A stretch of DNA of 64,000 bases from Bacteroidota bacterium (GCA_023423405.1 JAFAFR010000038.1:62001-126000), one strand, 5' to 3'; numbered from the stretch's first letter, positions 35,366 through 43,839 are shown. A program made the numbers and translations. Notes: generated from the sequence alone by a model not told the origin.

Positions 35366-36364
35366 ATGGCCATTTTAAACTTTCAGAAACCCGACAAAAT
35401 CGTTTTGCAAAAGGCAAATGATTTTGAAGCACAATTCGAATTCCGTCCCCTGGAGCCCGGCTATGGTGTAACCATTGGTAACGCCCTTCGCCGTGTTTTG
35501 CTCAGCTCACTGGAAGGATTCGCGATCGTGGGGATCAAAATTGAAGGGGCTGAACATGAATTTGCTACCATCAAGGGTGTAACGGAGGATCTGACCGATA
35601 TCATCCTGAACCTGAAGCAGGTTCGTTTCAAGAAGGTGGTAGATACCGAAGTATCCAACGAGCGCATCGTTCTGCACATCAAAGGCAAGAGCGAATTCAA
35701 CGCCGGTATGATCCAGGAAGGCACCCAGTCTTTCCAGATCATGAACCCCGGTCAATTGATCTGCACCATGGATCCTTCTTCCAAACTCGAGATCGAACTG
35801 ACCATCGGCAAGGGCCGTGGTTATGTTCCCGCAGAAGAAAATAAACTGAAAGAAGCTCCCCTGGGCTTTATTCCCATCGACTCTATTTACACGCCCATCA
35901 AAAACGTGAAATACAGCGTGGAGAACACCCGTGTGGAACAGCGCACCGACTTCGAAAAGCTGATCATGGAAGTAGCCACCGATGGCACCATCCATCCCGA
36001 AGAAGCCGTTAAGCAGGCTTCCCGCATCCTGATCCAGCACCTGATGATCATCACCGATGAGAACATCACGTTCGATAACAAGGAAGAGAAAAAAGAAGAC
36101 CTGGTGGACGAACAGACCCTGCAACTGCGCAAGGTGCTGAAGACGCCCCTGGAAGACCTCGACCTCAGCGTGCGTGCTTTCAACTGCCTGAAAGCTGCCA
36201 AGATCAATTCCCTGAGCGAGCTGGTACAGTACGAGCAGGACGACCTCATGAAGTTCCGTAACTTCGGTCAGAAATCCCTGGCTGAAATTGAGCAGGTGCT
36301 GCACGAGCGTGGCCTGAGTTTCGGCATGGACCTGGCCAAGTTGGGTATTGATAAAGAAGATTAA
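35366..36364 (+). CDS. rpoA: DNA-directed RNA polymerase subunit alpha
   Basis: Assembly platform and promoter-contact subunit of RNA polymerase, 332 residues. The N-terminal domain (about 1-235) includes YGVTIGNALRRVLLSSLEG. A charged linker (about 235-255) leads to the helix-hairpin-helix C-terminal domain (about 260-325) with LSVRAFNCLKAAKINSLSEL, which binds UP elements and activators. 48 nt after rpsD and 56 nt before rplQ. Confidence 0.98.
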   Translation: MAILNFQKPDKIVLQKANDFEAQFEFRPLEPGYGVTIGNALRRVLLSSLEGFAIVGIKIEGAEHEFATIKGVTEDLTDIILNLKQVRFKKVVDTEVSNERIVLHIKGKSEFNAGMIQEGTQSFQIMNPGQLICTMDPSSKLEIELTIGKGRGYVPAEENKLKEAPLGFIPIDSIYTPIKNVKYSVENTRVEQRTDFEKLIMEVATDGTIHPEEAVKQASRILIQHLMIITDENITFDNKEEKKEDLVDEQTLQLRKVLKTPLEDLDLSVRAFNCLKAAKINSLSELVQYEQDDLMKFRNFGQKSLAEIEQVLHERGLSFGMDLAKLGIDKED

Positions 36365-36376
36365 TTCAATTATGTA

Positions 36377-36403
36377 GGTCGCAATTCCTGACACGGTGCG
36401 ACC
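36377..36403 (+). promoter_or_regulatory. Stem-loop in the rpoA-rplQ gap
   Basis: GGTCGCA (36377-36383) pairs perfectly with TGCGACC (36397-36403) across a 13-nt loop. There is no T tract, so it is not a terminator. It lies 17 nt upstream of the rplQ start and could affect translation or mRNA processing. Confidence 0.45.
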
Positions 36404-36420
36404 GGATAAAACAACAAGTC

Positions 36421-36930
36421 ATGCGTCACGGAGACAAAATCAACAATCTTGGTCGCAAGAAAGCGCACCGCGAAGCGCTGCTGGCCAACCTCACGATCAG
36501 CCTGATCGAGCACAAACGCATCGTTACCACCCTGGCCAAGGCCAAGGCCCTGCGTGTGTTCGTGGAGCCCCTGATCACCAAGGCAAAAACAAACGACACC
36601 CATAACCGCCGCGTGGTATTCAGTTACCTGCAGAACAAGGAAGCGGTGACCGAACTGTTCGGCGCCATCGCCGAAAAAGTAGCCGGCCGCCCCGGTGGTT
36701 ATACCCGAATCATCAAACTGGGTACCCGCGTAGGCGATAACGCCGAGCAGGCCCTGATTGAGCTGGTGGACTTCAACGAAGTATATGGCAAGGAAACAGT
36801 AGCCAAGGCAGAACCTGCTAAAAGGACCCGCCGTAGCGGTGGCGCCAAAAAAGCTGCTCCTGCTGCCGAAGCGCCTGCCGCTGAAGCACCTGCCGCGCCC
36901 GCTGCTCCTGAAGAAAAAGCAGCCGAGTAA
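36421..36930 (+). CDS. rplQ: 50S ribosomal protein L17
   Basis: Large-subunit protein near the exit tunnel. The core (residues 1-120) opens MRHGDKINNLGRKKAHREAL and contains NRRVVFSYLQNKEAVTELF. Residues from about 125 to 169 form a low-complexity tail, first basic (KRTRRSGGAKK) and then Ala/Pro/Glu repeats, absent from short L17 proteins but common in Bacteroidota. Last gene of the alpha operon; a strong terminator follows. Confidence 0.98.
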   Translation: MRHGDKINNLGRKKAHREALLANLTISLIEHKRIVTTLAKAKALRVFVEPLITKAKTNDTHNRRVVFSYLQNKEAVTELFGAIAEKVAGRPGGYTRIIKLGTRVGDNAEQALIELVDFNEVYGKETVAKAEPAKRTRRSGGAKKAAPAAEAPAAEAPAAPAAPEEKAAE

Positions 36931-36957
36931 GGATGGAATGATTGATTTTAGGATATA

Positions 36958-36989
36958 GGCAGAATGGATTTCCATTCTGCCTTTTTTTT
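36958..36989 (+). terminator. Rho-independent terminator of the alpha operon
   Basis: Perfect 10-bp stem GGCAGAATGG / CCATTCTGCC (36958-36967 and 36972-36981) with an ATTT loop and a run of eight T (36982-36989). It lies 27 nt after rplQ and 30 nt before carA, so carA probably has its own promoter or depends on read-through. Confidence 0.93.
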
Positions 36990-37019
36990 GTGATATTTGC
37001 GAAAATTTTCAGCCACCAC

Positions 37020-38129
37020 ATGTCGAACGCTCCCGCTCCCCAGGCCATCCTCGTTTTAGCAGATGGTTCGGTTTATTATGGAAAAGCCTATGGTGCCACG
37101 GGCACCACTACCGGCGAACTTTGCTTCAATACCGGTATGACCGGATACCAGGAAGTATTTACCGACCCCAGCTATTACGGACAGGTGATCATCATGAACA
37201 ATGTCCATGTAGGCAACTACGGGGTGAAAGAAGGTGATACCGAATCTGCCTCCGTGAAAGTAAGGGGCGTGATCGGCCGTAACCTCGAAGAGCAGTTCAG
37301 CCGCCGCCTGGCTGCCGGCTCGCTCGATGACTACCTGAAGGCCAACAACATCGTGGCCATCGAAGGTGTGGATACCCGTGCCCTTACTACCGTGGTACGT
37401 CAGGAAGGCGCCATGAACTGCATCATCTCCAGCGAGATCAGCGACGTGGAAGAACTCAAACGCCTGCTGGCGGAAGTGCCTTCCATGGATGGACTGGAAC
37501 TGGCCTCCTTGGTAAGCACCGACCAGCCCTACGAAATGGGCGACCCCTCCAGCGACATCCGCATTGCTGTAATGGACTACGGTGTAAAACGGCATATCCT
37601 GCAATGCATGGTAGACCGCGGCGCCTACGTGCGGGTGCATCCCGCGCAAACACCCGTGGAAGAGGTGCGGGCTTTTAAGGCCGACGGCTACTTCATCTCC
37701 AATGGTCCCGGCGACCCCGCCGCCATGCCCTATGCCATCGATACGGTGAAAAACCTGGTAGCGGACGAGAAACCCGTTTTCGGCATCTGCCTGGGCCACC
37801 AGCTCCTGGCGCTGGCGCACGGCATCCCCACTTTCAAAATGCACCACGGCCACCGCGGGCTCAATCACCCCGTAAAAAACCTGGTCACCGGCAAATGCGA
37901 GATCACCACGCAGAATCACGGCTTTGGCGTTGACCCAGAAGCGGTGCGCAAGGCCGAACACGTGGAAATAACCCATGTAAATCTCAACGACCAGTCCATT
38001 GAAGGGATCCGCATCAAGGGCAAACCGGCCTTCTCAGTGCAATACCATCCTGAGAGCACACCGGGCCCGCACGACAGCCGTTATCTTTTCGACGATTTCA
38101 TTTCGCTGGTGAAGGAAAGGAAAAAATAA
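37020..38129 (+). CDS. carA: Carbamoyl-phosphate synthase small (glutaminase) subunit
   Basis: Hydrolyses glutamine and passes ammonia to CarB for carbamoyl phosphate, which feeds arginine and pyrimidine synthesis. It has 369 residues. The N-terminal domain contains FNTGMTGYQEVFTDPSY, and the class I amidotransferase domain (about 180-365) has Cys257 (GICLGHQ), His343 and Glu345 (YHPESTPGP). I choose the ATG at 37020; the frame is open upstream but crosses the terminator. carB is not in the window. Confidence 0.96.
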   Translation: MSNAPAPQAILVLADGSVYYGKAYGATGTTTGELCFNTGMTGYQEVFTDPSYYGQVIIMNNVHVGNYGVKEGDTESASVKVRGVIGRNLEEQFSRRLAAGSLDDYLKANNIVAIEGVDTRALTTVVRQEGAMNCIISSEISDVEELKRLLAEVPSMDGLELASLVSTDQPYEMGDPSSDIRIAVMDYGVKRHILQCMVDRGAYVRVHPAQTPVEEVRAFKADGYFISNGPGDPAAMPYAIDTVKNLVADEKPVFGICLGHQLLALAHGIPTFKMHHGHRGLNHPVKNLVTGKCEITTQNHGFGVDPEAVRKAEHVEITHVNLNDQSIEGIRIKGKPAFSVQYHPESTPGPHDSRYLFDDFISLVKERKK

Positions 38130-38146
38130 GGCAGTATTTTCACTGC

Positions 38147-38572
38147 ATGAAAATTGCCATCATCAACGGGCCCAACCTGAACCTGCTGGGGCGCCGCGAG
38201 CCGGGTATTTACGGAAATACCGATTTCGAATCTTACCTGCGCGAGTTGCGGGCGGCTTTTCCCGATACCGAGATCGGCTATTACCAGAGCAATGTGGAAG
38301 GGGAGCTGATCAATGAGCTGCAACGGGCGGGCTTCGACGCTGATGGCATCATCCTGAACCCGGGCGGTTATACCCATACTTCGGTTGCCATCGGAGACGC
38401 CATTGCATCGATCAGGGCGCCGGTGGTGGAAGTGCATATCAGCAACGTGCACGCGCGGGAACCGTTCCGCCATATATCACATGTATCGGCCAAAGCGAGG
38501 GGCACCATTTGCGGCCTGGGGCTCGACGGATATGAGCTGGCCCTGCTCTTCCTGCTGAAGCAGGGAAGCTGA
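38147..38572 (+). CDS. aroQ: 3-dehydroquinate dehydratase, type II
   Basis: Dehydrates 3-dehydroquinate in the shikimate pathway, upstream of tryptophan and the other aromatic amino acids. The 141-residue flavodoxin-like protein has INGPNLNLLGRREPGIYG with the catalytic Tyr22, NPGGYTHTSVAI (71-82), and HISNVHAREPFR with catalytic His102. Only 17 nt after carA, so probably co-transcribed. Confidence 0.97.
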   Translation: MKIAIINGPNLNLLGRREPGIYGNTDFESYLRELRAAFPDTEIGYYQSNVEGELINELQRAGFDADGIILNPGGYTHTSVAIGDAIASIRAPVVEVHISNVHAREPFRHISHVSAKARGTICGLGLDGYELALLFLLKQGS

Positions 38573-38639
38573 CCAAAGCCGGGAAGCTGATTCCGGCATA
38601 CTTGTTGACCGCTTATTGTATCGTACCAAACTCATAACC

Positions 38640-39305
38640 ATGCGTTACCTTTTTATCCTGCTGCTGTTCGTATCGGCTGGCTCCTATGGGCAACAGCAGT
38701 CCTATATCATTGGCGTAAAAGGGGATACCCTCAACCGGGTGGACAAAGCCGGTAAAAAACAGGGCCCCTGGGTTATTAAGGTGGACCCGCTGCGGGGAGA
38801 AGCCGGCTATGAAGAAGAGGGCGAGTTCAAAGACGACCGGAAAGAAGGCACCTGGCGCAAATTCACCCAAATGGGCGACCTCTTTGCCATTGAAAACTAC
38901 CGTTGGGGTTTTCAGGACGGGGCCAGCCAGTATTTTAACATCGCCGGCAACCTGGTAAGGGAAGAAAGCTGGCGGGCATTCAATCCCGATAAACAATACG
39001 ACACCCTCGATGTGGAAGACGTAGACCATCCGGGCAACTACAAAGAGGTGGTGGTGAAGAACGAAGGCTCTTCCATCAAACACGGCACCTGGAAATTTTA
39101 CGACAGCGACGGCTTTGTAGCCAAGACTGAATTCTGGCTGCTGGGCAAGGAAGACAAAAGCCTGACACCCGCCACGCTCGGGAAAGACACCATGACCGTA
39201 AGCACAGCCGGGAAGAAGGAAAAACCCAAAGAAGTGCTGGAATACGAAAAAAAGAATGCCGGTAAAAAACGCATCAAGGTGCGTGATGGCACGGTTACTT
39301 ACTGA
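38640..39305 (+). CDS. Exported MORN-like repeat protein, unknown function
   Basis: A 221-residue secreted protein with a signal peptide ending near residue 17 (SYGQ). Repeated G-x-W/Y-x-x-F-like units such as KKQGPWVIK, RKEGTWRKF and KHGTWKFYD resemble the toxin-antitoxin/MORN-type beta-hairpin repeats widespread in Bacteroidota. The C-terminal 45 residues are Lys-rich. No function can be assigned. Its last 11 bases overlap the end of the convergent esterase gene. Confidence 0.75.
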   Translation: MRYLFILLLFVSAGSYGQQQSYIIGVKGDTLNRVDKAGKKQGPWVIKVDPLRGEAGYEEEGEFKDDRKEGTWRKFTQMGDLFAIENYRWGFQDGASQYFNIAGNLVREESWRAFNPDKQYDTLDVEDVDHPGNYKEVVVKNEGSSIKHGTWKFYDSDGFVAKTEFWLLGKEDKSLTPATLGKDTMTVSTAGKKEKPKEVLEYEKKNAGKKRIKVRDGTVTY

Positions 39306-40125
39306 GATCTTTTCCTGCTGATTCTTTCTCCCCGGTCGCTTTCTCCCAGTGCTGTGAGAAAAACAGGAACTGGTAGCGGATGGCATTGTCCCAGTACGAC
39401 CATTCGTGTTTGCCCGGCCTTTCCGTATAATCGTGGGCAATGCCCATCTCATCGAGCCTGTTGTGTGCAGCCCGGCTGGCTGCCAGCAGGTAATCTTCCC
39501 TGCCGCATTCGATGGACAGTGCAACCGGCAGGCTGCCACCCAGGTTTTTCCAGTTGATGGAGCAGCAATCGGCATCCACCTGCTTTTTGGCGAGGATGCT
39601 GTATTTGGCCATGTTCTCCAGGTTCAGCACACCACTCATGCTGCCTGCTGCACTGAAAGTTTCGGGGTGACGGCTGGCGAGGAAAAGGGCGCCAAAGCCA
39701 CCCATGCTGTTGCCGCAAATGGCGCGGAACTGACGGTCATGCGCAACCGGAAAATGTGTTTCTATATAAGGCAGCAGTTCTCCCATGAACCAGGACTCGA
39801 AACGGTAGTTGCTGTCGATCGGGTTGTCGAAGTAGAGGGTCATCCTTCCGCCGTCGGGACAAACCACCAGGCAGTTGTACTGGTCGGCCAGCGATGTGAG
39901 CGCAGGCACTTTTTCTTCCCACAAAGCATAATTGCCGCCAAAGCCATGCAGTACATATACAACGGGGAGGCCCTGCGGCTGCGGCGGCCGAGCGGGTCTT
40001 ATGACCAGCGAGGGGATCTCTCTCTGCAATAGTTTGCTGAAGAATTTTACCGTATCAATGCTGGCCGCGCCTGCAGGCAGGGTGGCCGTCAGCAGCAGCC
40101 CCAGGACAAAGAATTTCATTTTCAT
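39295..40125 (-). CDS. Exported esterase, alpha/beta-hydrolase (esterase D/feruloyl-esterase type)
   Basis: A 276-residue secreted hydrolase of the putative-esterase family (PF00756 type). A signal peptide ends near residue 20. Catalytic residues fit Ser140 (CGNSMGG), Asp211 (GREDYLL) and His240 (PGKHEWSYW); YVLHGFGGNY (57-66) forms the oxyanion region. Relatives include S-formylglutathione hydrolase, feruloyl and acetyl-xylan esterases; substrate unknown. The frame is open upstream of the chosen ATG, but the signal peptide fixes the start at 40125 or two codons later. Confidence 0.9.
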   Translation of the reverse strand: MKMKFFVLGLLLTATLPAGAASIDTVKFFSKLLQREIPSLVIRPARPPQPQGLPVVYVLHGFGGNYALWEEKVPALTSLADQYNCLVVCPDGGRMTLYFDNPIDSNYRFESWFMGELLPYIETHFPVAHDRQFRAICGNSMGGFGALFLASRHPETFSAAGSMSGVLNLENMAKYSILAKKQVDADCCSINWKNLGGSLPVALSIECGREDYLLAASRAAHNRLDEMGIAHDYTERPGKHEWSYWDNAIRYQFLFFSQHWEKATGEKESAGKDLSK

Positions 40126-40144
40126 AAAAAATGAAAATAAGCCA

Positions 40145-40175
40145 TTTGGAATTACCGGGAAATACTGTAGATTTG
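40145..40175 (+). promoter_or_regulatory. Bacteroidota primary-sigma promoter of the SPFH-RHH unit
   Basis: TTTG at 40145-40148, a 19-nt spacer, and TAGATTTG at 40168-40175: an exact match to the Bacteroidota -33/-7 consensus. The predicted start of transcription is near 40182, giving a leader of about 20 nt before the SPFH ATG. Confidence 0.7.
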
Positions 40176-40194
40176 ATATCATAATAATATCAAA
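40172..40194. promoter_or_regulatory. Palindromic operator overlapping the SPFH promoter
   Basis: Arms TTTGATAT (40172-40179) and ATATCAAA (40187-40194) are perfect inverted repeats separated by 7 nt. The left arm overlaps the -7 element and the right arm covers the predicted transcription start, an ideal place for a repressor. The ribbon-helix-helix protein encoded at the end of the same unit is the obvious candidate, which is inference. Confidence 0.6.
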
Positions 40195-40202
40195 CTGAAT
40201 TT

Positions 40203-41066
40203 ATGGAAAAAACCCTCAAACCTGTCTCCGGATTCCTGGCCCTTGTTGTGAGCCTCCTGCTGCTGGGGCTCAGCATTTATTTGTTTGCCGCGCCGGGCCT
40301 CAGCGGTGGGCGCATTTTCCTGGCCATCCTTGTTTTGTTTCTCTCGATCTTCCTGAGTGCGGGACTCATCGTTGTTCCGCCCAACCACAGCCGGGTGCTC
40401 ACGTTTTTTGGAAAATACGTAGGCACGGCGCGAGAGAACGGGCTGCTTTTTGTAAATCCACTCTACAGCAAGCAGAAGATTTCGCTTCGTTCCGAAAACC
40501 TGGAAAGCTCCCGGCTCAAGGTGAACGACAAAATGGGAAACCCTATCGAGATCGCTGCGGTGATCGTGTGGAAAGTGGCCGATACCTATAGAGCTGCTTT
40601 TGAAGTGGAAGATTATATGCAATATGTAAAAGTGCAGAGCGAAGCGGCGGTACGACACCTGGCCACCAGTTTCCCTTACGACCATATGGAAGACGAGCAG
40701 GCGGGCATCACCCTGCGCAGCGGTGGTGATACGGTGAATGAACTGCTGGAGAAAGAACTGAATGAAAGGCTTTCGCCCGCTGGTATTGCCGTACTGGAAG
40801 CGAGGATCAGTCACCTGGCTTATGCCGCGGAAATTGCCGGCGCCATGCTGCAAAGGCAGCAGGCTACCGCTATTGTAGCCGCCCGCACCAAAATTGTGGA
40901 AGGCGCTGTAGGCATGGTGGAACTGGCGCTGGAACACCTGAGCAAAAAAGAGATCGTACAACTCGACGAAGAGAAAAAAGCGGCGATGGTGAGCAACCTC
41001 ATGGTAGTGCTTTGCGGCGAAAAAGCAGCCACGCCCATCCTGAATACAGGTACCCTCTACCAGTGA
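40203..41066 (+). CDS. SPFH/Band-7 (stomatin-like) membrane protein
   Basis: A 287-residue member of the SPFH superfamily. Two N-terminal membrane helices (about 10-30 and 38-58) are followed by the SPFH domain (about 58-215) beginning VVPPNHSRVLTFFGKYVG, with RHLATSFPYDHMEDEQ and ELNERLSPAGIAVLEARISH. A helical C-terminal part follows. Such proteins scaffold membrane microdomains and often regulate proteases or channels; no NfeD or protease gene is adjacent. It is followed after 15 nt by a ribbon-helix-helix gene. Confidence 0.9.
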   Translation: MEKTLKPVSGFLALVVSLLLLGLSIYLFAAPGLSGGRIFLAILVLFLSIFLSAGLIVVPPNHSRVLTFFGKYVGTARENGLLFVNPLYSKQKISLRSENLESSRLKVNDKMGNPIEIAAVIVWKVADTYRAAFEVEDYMQYVKVQSEAAVRHLATSFPYDHMEDEQAGITLRSGGDTVNELLEKELNERLSPAGIAVLEARISHLAYAAEIAGAMLQRQQATAIVAARTKIVEGAVGMVELALEHLSKKEIVQLDEEKKAAMVSNLMVVLCGEKAATPILNTGTLYQ

Positions 41067-41081
41067 TGTTAAACCGATATT

Positions 41082-41261
41082 TTGAGCGACAAGAAAACAT
41101 TTGTGTTGCGGCTGGATACCGCCATGTACAAGCTCCTGGAGAAATGGGCGGCCGATGATTTCCGCAGTGTGAACGGGCAGTTGGAGTGGATCATTCAGCA
41201 GCAGTTGAAGGCTTCCGGCCGCCTGAAGGCAGAGAAGAAAAATACCCGTAAGGAAAACTGA
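41082..41261 (+). CDS. Arc-like ribbon-helix-helix DNA-binding protein
   Basis: A 59-residue protein from a TTG start. The beta-strand and two helices of an Arc/CopG fold are clear: KKTFVLRLDTAMYKLLEKWA then DFRSVNGQLEWIIQQQLKAS, ending in a Lys-rich tail. FRSVNGQLEW carries the polar residues of the Arc-type helix junction. It lies 15 nt after the SPFH gene and 19 nt before DoxX. Ribbon-helix-helix proteins bind palindromes as dimers and usually repress their own promoter. Confidence 0.85.
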   Translation: MSDKKTFVLRLDTAMYKLLEKWAADDFRSVNGQLEWIIQQQLKASGRLKAEKKNTRKEN

Positions 41262-41280
41262 CAACGAAAAACCCATTTCC

Positions 41281-41703
41281 ATGCGCACACCAACCCTGCT
41301 GCTTCGGTTTCCCCTGGCCGTTATATTGCTGATGCACAGCATCCCCGGCATGTTTAACAACGGCGTCAACGATTTCGGTATACACTATCTGAACGAAGCC
41401 GGGTTTGCTCCCTTCGGCGTGCTGCTGGCCTGGCTGATCAAATTATCGCACGTGGCAGCGGCCCTTTGTTTCCTGTTGAATCGCTATCTGCGACTGGTGG
41501 GAGCCGTTACCATTTTTGTGCTTTTGGCGGGCATCGTAATGGTGCATTACCCCGAAGGCTGGTTTGTGGTGGGAGGGGGAAGGAACGGTGTGGAGTTTAA
41601 TTTCCTGCTGATTTTTGTGGTCCTTTACCTGATGTTTCCCAACCTCTCTTTCGGAAACAACACTGAAAATGCAGTGAAGGCAGGGGTTGCAACGAAAGAG
41701 TAG
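41281..41703 (+). CDS. DoxX-family membrane protein
   Basis: A 140-residue protein with four membrane helices (about 8-24, 45-65, 70-88, 103-122). The family-like HSIPGMFNNGVNDFG loop and YLNEAGFAPFGVLLAWLIKL segment place it in the DoxX/DoxD group of small quinone-linked or unknown-function membrane proteins. It is 19 nt after the ribbon-helix-helix gene, so it may be the third gene of the SPFH unit. It converges on the acylase gene with a 9-nt gap. Confidence 0.82.
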   Translation: MRTPTLLLRFPLAVILLMHSIPGMFNNGVNDFGIHYLNEAGFAPFGVLLAWLIKLSHVAAALCFLLNRYLRLVGAVTIFVLLAGIVMVHYPEGWFVVGGGRNGVEFNFLLIFVVLYLMFPNLSFGNNTENAVKAGVATKE

Positions 41704-41712
41704 CGTCCTGCT

Positions 41713-43839
41713 TCAGGGACGGCCATCGGGATAAAATATTACTTCTTTCAGGCGGCCCCACTGGTTCAGTGGAACCTGGTTGAGGTAATGCGGGCTGCGC
41801 GGATCGGCAGCATGGCCACCCATTAAGCTGGACCAGGCTTTCAGTGGTTTGCTGAATTCCACGAGTGCCACGAAACTGTTTCCAAAAACGCCATAGGCAT
41901 TGCGGGTGCCGTCCTGCACCGTCTCAAAAGCGGGTAGGCATCCCAGTGAGCCCGGTGCATAAGGAATGGCAAAACTCTGCGCGGCATCTGAAAAAGCTTC
42001 ACCGCGTGCGGGCCGCTGGAGCCGGTTTATTTTACCCCAGGGAATTTTCCAGCTTCCGCAACGCTGCTCCAGCGATTTCGCCGCAGCTTCCAGCAAAGCG
42101 CATTGCCGCTGCCCCGAGATCGATTGCTGCACCAGTTGCGGCATTTCTTCCTGCCGGTACAAATTCCAGCCATTGCCCGGCAATTCGCCCATTATCCTGT
42201 ACGCCCATTCCACTGCCAGCGTGGTGGCCACCGACGCCGTATCGGCTTTCCGGTCCCAGTTTTTTAAACTGTCGATGAGCATAGCCAGCAGGGGAGCGGC
42301 GCTGGTAGCGTTCCCGGCAGTTTCGTAAAAATGGACCAGCGGAGGAATAAGACTATCGAACAGGGACAGGTGCGGATCAAAGCCGATGGCCTGCACCTGC
42401 GCGGCACTGAGTTTACCGGGCTGCGACAACAAAAACTGCGCGCGCAGTGAGCGAAAGTTTTCGCCTTCGGGCGCCATATAGTTGGGGAAGTCTGCGGCAT
42501 TTAAACCCGGTCTGCCCGCGGCGGTGAAGCCGCTGGAATTACAGTTCTGCAGCCACCCGGAAGCCGGGTTCACAAAATGCACCAGTTCATCCAGTGTATG
42601 TGTGCCTTTCCATTCCGTGGCACGCGTGCTGCCATCTACCGGTAACGACCAGTCGAAACTGGTATCGCGCACAGGGATGAAATTGCCGTGCCAGTAAGCA
42701 ATACGGCCACTGTCGTCGGCATAGAGGGTATTGGTGCTGGTATTGGTGTGCATGTTCAGCACCTGGCGGAAAGCATGCAGTCCATCTGTTTTCATGCGCA
42801 GCCAGCTTTGCATCAGTGCGGGAAGCAATTGTTCGCGCGATCGCATGCTCAGCCATTTGCCGTTTCTTTCTCCCACTACCGGGCCATGGTGAGTGGCATA
42901 AATCGTGACCGGCAGCGATACCGTCCTGCTGCCTTCGCGGTAACGCAGCACCACCGGCTTTTCTTTTACAGCTAACCAGTCGCCTTCGTAGCGATACCGG
43001 TACACACTGTCGTCGCGTTGCACGGTTTCTGCGTAGAGGTCGCTTGCATCGGCTTCAGAACTGGTATGCATCCAGGCGCAGCGCCGGTTGAAACCCTGGT
43101 ATACAAAAAACTGTCCCCAGGTAACCGCGCCGTAGGCATTCAGTCCCTCGCCGCTGCTCACCTGCGCTTCCGTGCGGTAATAAAAATCCGTATGCGGGTT
43201 GATGAAAAGCATCGCATTTCCGCTGGCCGATTTTGCGCTGTTCACGGCGAAGCCATTGGAACCGCCCGGCAGCAAACTCTTTTGCATTGCCCGGTCATGC
43301 AGTCCCGCTGTTGACCCGCCCGCGTCCAGTACATACAAATTGCGCATGTCTGTAAGCGTTAGTCCACCCGCGGGCGGACCGGTATAACTGCCATCCGGAA
43401 ACAGCAGGGGATACCAGGGTTCAAATCGTGTAAGTACGCTGGCCCGCACACTGTCCTGCGATGCGAGATAGTCGTTTACGGCATCAGCAAAAGCCTGCAG
43501 CAGTTTTTTCATCCAGGGCTCCGCTTCACGGTATGCCTGTACCACAGCGGCGCTGTCGTTCAGCAGGCGTGCATAGAGGTCCGCGTACAGCCAGTCCTTT
43601 CCATCCCGCTCACTGCGGCGCCCCAACTTCTCTATGTAGTGTTCTTCAAGAGCCGGGAAATTATCGGCGCACTGTGAATAGATCAATCCGTATACGGCAT
43701 CGGCATCGGTTTTCCCATATACGTGCTGGATACCCCATTGGTCACGCACGATGGAGGCCCGGCCTCCGGGTAAATGGGGGTTTTCGGGTTTGCCCGAACA
43801 GGCTGCGAACAGCAACAGGAGCGGCTTCCAGCATTTCAT
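41713..43839 (-). CDS. Penicillin-amidase-family (Ntn) acylase, lipoprotein
   Basis: An N-terminal-nucleophile acylase of 708 residues that self-cleaves into alpha and beta chains. The lipobox LLFAAC suggests lipidation at Cys14 and an envelope location. The alpha chain (about 25-193) has VRDQWGIQHVYGKTDADAV. Processing should occur before Ser194 in LLPGGSNGFAV, making it the catalytic residue. Relatives hydrolyse acyl-homoserine lactones, penicillins or cyclic imides; substrate unknown. The ATG at 43839 is set by the signal peptide. Confidence 0.9.
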   Translation of the reverse strand: MKCWKPLLLLFAACSGKPENPHLPGGRASIVRDQWGIQHVYGKTDADAVYGLIYSQCADNFPALEEHYIEKLGRRSERDGKDWLYADLYARLLNDSAAVVQAYREAEPWMKKLLQAFADAVNDYLASQDSVRASVLTRFEPWYPLLFPDGSYTGPPAGGLTLTDMRNLYVLDAGGSTAGLHDRAMQKSLLPGGSNGFAVNSAKSASGNAMLFINPHTDFYYRTEAQVSSGEGLNAYGAVTWGQFFVYQGFNRRCAWMHTSSEADASDLYAETVQRDDSVYRYRYEGDWLAVKEKPVVLRYREGSRTVSLPVTIYATHHGPVVGERNGKWLSMRSREQLLPALMQSWLRMKTDGLHAFRQVLNMHTNTSTNTLYADDSGRIAYWHGNFIPVRDTSFDWSLPVDGSTRATEWKGTHTLDELVHFVNPASGWLQNCNSSGFTAAGRPGLNAADFPNYMAPEGENFRSLRAQFLLSQPGKLSAAQVQAIGFDPHLSLFDSLIPPLVHFYETAGNATSAAPLLAMLIDSLKNWDRKADTASVATTLAVEWAYRIMGELPGNGWNLYRQEEMPQLVQQSISGQRQCALLEAAAKSLEQRCGSWKIPWGKINRLQRPARGEAFSDAAQSFAIPYAPGSLGCLPAFETVQDGTRNAYGVFGNSFVALVEFSKPLKAWSSLMGGHAADPRSPHYLNQVPLNQWGRLKEVIFYPDGRP

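Noticed and set aside
38573..38639. Hairpin GCCGG/CCGGC after aroQ as a terminator
   Set aside because: Short stem and no T run follow; not supported.
40179..41369. A 396-codon - strand frame opposite the SPFH gene
   Set aside because: Antisense to the SPFH and ribbon-helix-helix genes, no recognisable domain.
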